33,708 nt of DNA from positions 1-33,708 of the forward strand of contig JASJDQ010000030.1 of the NCBI GenBank assembly GCA_030065075.1. The letters are read 5' to 3'. A program made the position numbers and the translations under genes. Shown here one piece after another: positions 31,897 to 33,708 of the stretch. Within the stretch, counting starts at the first letter, position 1, and every line of letters begins with the position of its first letter. A model generated the notes under the pieces. The model was not told the DNA's origin. It did not search any database and saw only the letters and a list, made by a program, of their open reading frames with translations. This stretch comes from Paracoccaceae bacterium (lineage in GTDB: Bacteria > Pseudomonadota > Alphaproteobacteria > Rhodobacterales > Rhodobacteraceae).

Positions 31897-32364
31897 TCAC
31901 AGCGCAGGTTTCATGAGCATCAACCAAAGGATGCCGAGCACCGAGAAGAAAGCCGGAAATCCGAAGGCAAACCAGATGCGGTATAACCTGAAATATGCCG
32001 CCGGCAACGCTTCACCGGCGTCACTCGCCTGCCTCGCCAAATCGCGCATGCGCATCTGAAAAAGGACAACTGGCAACCAGAACGCCCCGACGATGACGTA
32101 AAGGACCAACGAAAGGCCAAGCCATCCCTCGAAAACGGGCCATCCCGCGGCGCGGGCAAGGAAGTATCCTGTAATTGGTTGCAAGATCGCGGCGGTGGCC
32201 GTGAAGACCAAGTCCGCAACGACGACAATGCCCGCCACATGGGCGATCAGCGCTGGCTCGCGGCTTTGGTGCGACATGACCATGAAGAACGCAATTCCCG
32301 CTCCGGTGCCGAACAGCACCGTGGCCCCGATCACATGCAGATACAAAAGCAGATCGACCGTCAT
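31897..32364 (-). CDS. DUF2269-family membrane protein
   Basis: 155 aa, four hydrophobic segments, starting MTVDLLLYLHVIGATVLFGT, which matches the DUF2269 (PF10027) family of unknown function. A histidine in the first helix (LHVIG) and the short four-helix form recall heme-binding or redox membrane proteins, but that is only a resemblance. ATG 32364 overlaps the stop of the upstream NAD(P)-binding protein by four bases (ATGA); an open frame further upstream lies inside that gene and is rejected. The two proteins are probably made together, suggesting a membrane redox or envelope role. Confidence 0.8.
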   Translation of the reverse strand: MTVDLLLYLHVIGATVLFGTGAGIAFFMVMSHQSREPALIAHVAGIVVVADLVFTATAAILQPITGYFLARAAGWPVFEGWLGLSLVLYVIVGAFWLPVVLFQMRMRDLARQASDAGEALPAAYFRLYRIWFAFGFPAFFSVLGILWLMLMKPAL

Positions 32365-33008
32365 CTGTTGTCCAAAAACGCGAGCGTTGTCACTGCCAGA
32401 ATAATCGACGGCAGGACTTTGACCATCGGTCCCAGCGGATCGGCCCAAAGCGCCGGGGCCAGATCATCGACGTGGACGCATTGTATCTGCGCTTCCGGCA
32501 GCACCCTTGGCAAGATCAGGGGCAGGGCTGCACCCGCACGCAACAAGGCGGTGCCGCCATAGGCCGTGGGAGCCAGAACAAGCGTTGGACGCAAGATGAC
32601 ATATGAGGCACCGGACTTTCGCAACGCGGCCTCTCCCCGAGCCTTCGAGCGGAAGAATTCGGTCGAGGCGTCTTCGCTGACACCCGCCGCAGAAATCTGA
32701 ACAATGCGCTTCGATGTCCCGGCCAACGCCTCTCCAAGATTTCGAAGCGCGGTTTCGTGAACGCTGACCAAATCGTCACGCGCAACGTCCTGCAACGCGC
32801 CAGACGCATTGACGACCACATCGATGTCTTGAAGGTTCTGTCGCCAGTCCGCGACCGACCGCATGCCAATGTCGAAAAGCCGCCACTCGTCGAACGGCGT
32901 CTGCGCGGCTGCTGCCTGCAAACGACCGACGCCAACAACCCGGTGACCCACAGCCTGAAGCCTCCGCATCACTGCGGACCCGATCAACCCATAACCACCC
33001 AGCACCAT
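32361..33008 (-). CDS. NAD(P)-binding atypical SDR (NmrA-like)
   Basis: 215 aa Rossmann-fold protein with the GGYGLIG motif at residues 4-10, VVNASGALQDVARDD, and a central VQISAAGVSEDAS segment. This fits the atypical short-chain dehydrogenase/NmrA-like group that binds NAD(P) and is often an epimerase-like or regulatory protein; catalytic Tyr-Lys is not clear. Start ATG 33008 follows the rpsD terminator hairpin; a TTG at 33017 is possible. No convincing ribosome site was found. It may rely on read-through from rpsD. It is translationally coupled to the DUF2269 gene, a pairing that may define its job. Confidence 0.75.
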   Translation of the reverse strand: MVLGGYGLIGSAVMRRLQAVGHRVVGVGRLQAAAAQTPFDEWRLFDIGMRSVADWRQNLQDIDVVVNASGALQDVARDDLVSVHETALRNLGEALAGTSKRIVQISAAGVSEDASTEFFRSKARGEAALRKSGASYVILRPTLVLAPTAYGGTALLRAGAALPLILPRVLPEAQIQCVHVDDLAPALWADPLGPMVKVLPSIILAVTTLAFLDNR

Positions 33009-33015
33009 GACAGAC

Positions 33016-33046
33016 AAAACGCCCGAAGGCTGCGTGCCTCCGGGCG
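33016..33046 (-). terminator. Rho-independent terminator of rpsD
   Basis: Inverted repeat CGCCCGAAGGC (33020-33030) and GCCTCCGGGCG (33036-33046), with 10 of 11 positions complementary and a five-base loop. Read on the minus strand it is followed by TTTTG (33019-33015). It lies 26 bases after the rpsD stop and ends only about 8 bases before the next gene's ATG. Confidence 0.75.
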
Positions 33047-33072
33047 TCCTGACGCTGTCCACGTGCGGAACC

Positions 33073-33693
33073 TTAGTTCTGCGCGTAGTATTCGATGACC
33101 AGGTTCGGTTCCATCATCACTGGATAAGGCACATCCGTCAGACCGGGCGTCCGCACGAAAGTCGCCGTCATCTTGGAGTGATCGACCTCCAGATAATCCG
33201 GCACATCACGCTCGGGCAGCTGCACGGCTTCCAGCACGATGGCGAGCTGCTTCGAGCGGTCGCGGACCTCGACCACGTCGCCTTCCTTGACGCGATAGCT
33301 CGGGATGTTCACGACTTGGCCGTTCACCCGCACATGCTTGTGGTTCACGAACTGGCGGGCCGCAAAAATGGTCGGCACGAACTTCGCGCGATAGACGACT
33401 GCGTCCAGACGACGCTCCAACAGACCGATCAGGTTCTCGCCCGTGTCACCCTTTACACGTTCGGCTTCGGCAAAGATGCGGCGGAACTGCTTTTCCGTCA
33501 GATCGCCGTAGTAGCCCTTCAGCTTCTGCTTTGCGCGCAACTGCAGTCCGAAGTCGGACATCTTGCCCTTGCGGCGCTGACCGTGCTGGCCGGGGCCATA
33601 TTCGCGGCGGTTGACGGGGGATTTCGGACGACCCCAGATGTTTTCGCCCATCCGGCGGTCGATTTTGTACTTGGCAGACGTGCGTTTGGTCAC
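33073..33693 (-). CDS. rpsD: 30S ribosomal protein S4
   Basis: Primary 16S rRNA-binding protein of the small subunit, 206 aa, also a regulator in many bacteria. It matches the alphaproteobacterial form throughout: [40 protein letters not shown], the S4 RNA-binding domain ([40 protein letters not shown]), and a C-terminal LVIEYYAQN. The start is GTG at 33693, with AGAAGGAG seven bases upstream at the window edge. Expression is probably monocistronic because of the following terminator. It is the best single marker for placing the organism. Confidence 0.98.
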   Translation of the reverse strand: MTKRTSAKYKIDRRMGENIWGRPKSPVNRREYGPGQHGQRRKGKMSDFGLQLRAKQKLKGYYGDLTEKQFRRIFAEAERVKGDTGENLIGLLERRLDAVVYRAKFVPTIFAARQFVNHKHVRVNGQVVNIPSYRVKEGDVVEVRDRSKQLAIVLEAVQLPERDVPDYLEVDHSKMTATFVRTPGLTDVPYPVMMEPNLVIEYYAQN

Positions 33694-33708
33694 GGCTGAT
33701 CTCCTTCT

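Overview
The window reads as chromosomal DNA from an alphaproteobacterium of the order Rhodobacterales (Roseobacter/Rhodobacteraceae type). The support is the S4 protein (rpsD), crotonyl-CoA carboxylase/reductase of the ethylmalonyl-CoA pathway, a LuxR/LuxI quorum-sensing pair with a CtrA-type box nearby, the TauE/TIGR02186 pair, high GC with strong GC3 bias, and dense gene packing with many ATGA or TGATG overlaps. I see no tRNA or rRNA gene, CRISPR array, insertion sequence or prophage. No stretch longer than 300 bases lacks a gene or a recognisable RNA element. The genus cannot be fixed from the sequence alone.

Layout. 1-1554 (-): a chemoreceptor cut by the window edge. 1764-3044 (+): ccrA. 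3064-4930: a quorum-sensing locus with a nested stem-loop, a perfect CtrA box, a 69-codon ORF overlapping luxR, luxR, a lux-box-like palindrome, a hairpin that covers the luxI ribosome-binding site, luxI, and two palindromes. 4979-7236 (+): a RecD-like helicase coupled to a short-chain dehydrogenase. 7233-8899 (-): TIGR02186 protein and a TauE/SafE anion exporter. 9050-10450 (+): MATE efflux pump, then a 224-base gap with three TGTACA sites. 10675-11247 (-): a gamma-glutamylcyclotransferase-like protein. 11330-15906 (+): tandem glycine riboswitch followed by gcvT-gcvH-gcvP.

15910-18162 (-): ECF sigma factor, membrane anti-sigma factor and quinone-oxidoreductase-like gene in one operon. It diverges from a secreted PF03640-type protein and a 38-residue lipoprotein (18430-18934, +). 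Both promoters carry the same GGGAAT-N17-CGT(A/C) pattern, so the sigma factor probably drives both. 19046-20794 (+): nfu-type scaffold, tsaB and rimI; rimI contains an in-frame palindromic insert. 20941-26009 (+): a BMP-type nucleoside ABC importer (binding protein, NTF2-like protein, double ATPase, two permeases).

26165-27596 (-): a Tat-exported metallo-beta-lactamase-fold hydrolase and a small zincin metallopeptidase. 27643-30042 (+): a glutamyl-tRNA synthetase, a second copy of the palindromic element, and a PfkB-family sugar kinase. 30039-31726 (-): an ABC-2 exporter (ATPase, permease). 31897-33693 (-): DUF2269 membrane protein, an NAD(P)-binding protein, a terminator, and rpsD.

Functional themes are central carbon and one-carbon metabolism (ccrA, glycine cleavage), signalling (quorum sensing with possible CtrA input, ECF stress response), and transport. 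Most genes are core-type. The less expected material is in the control regions: the luxI leader, the CtrA box, the paired ECF promoters, the TGTACA array, and the mobile-looking palindrome inside rimI.
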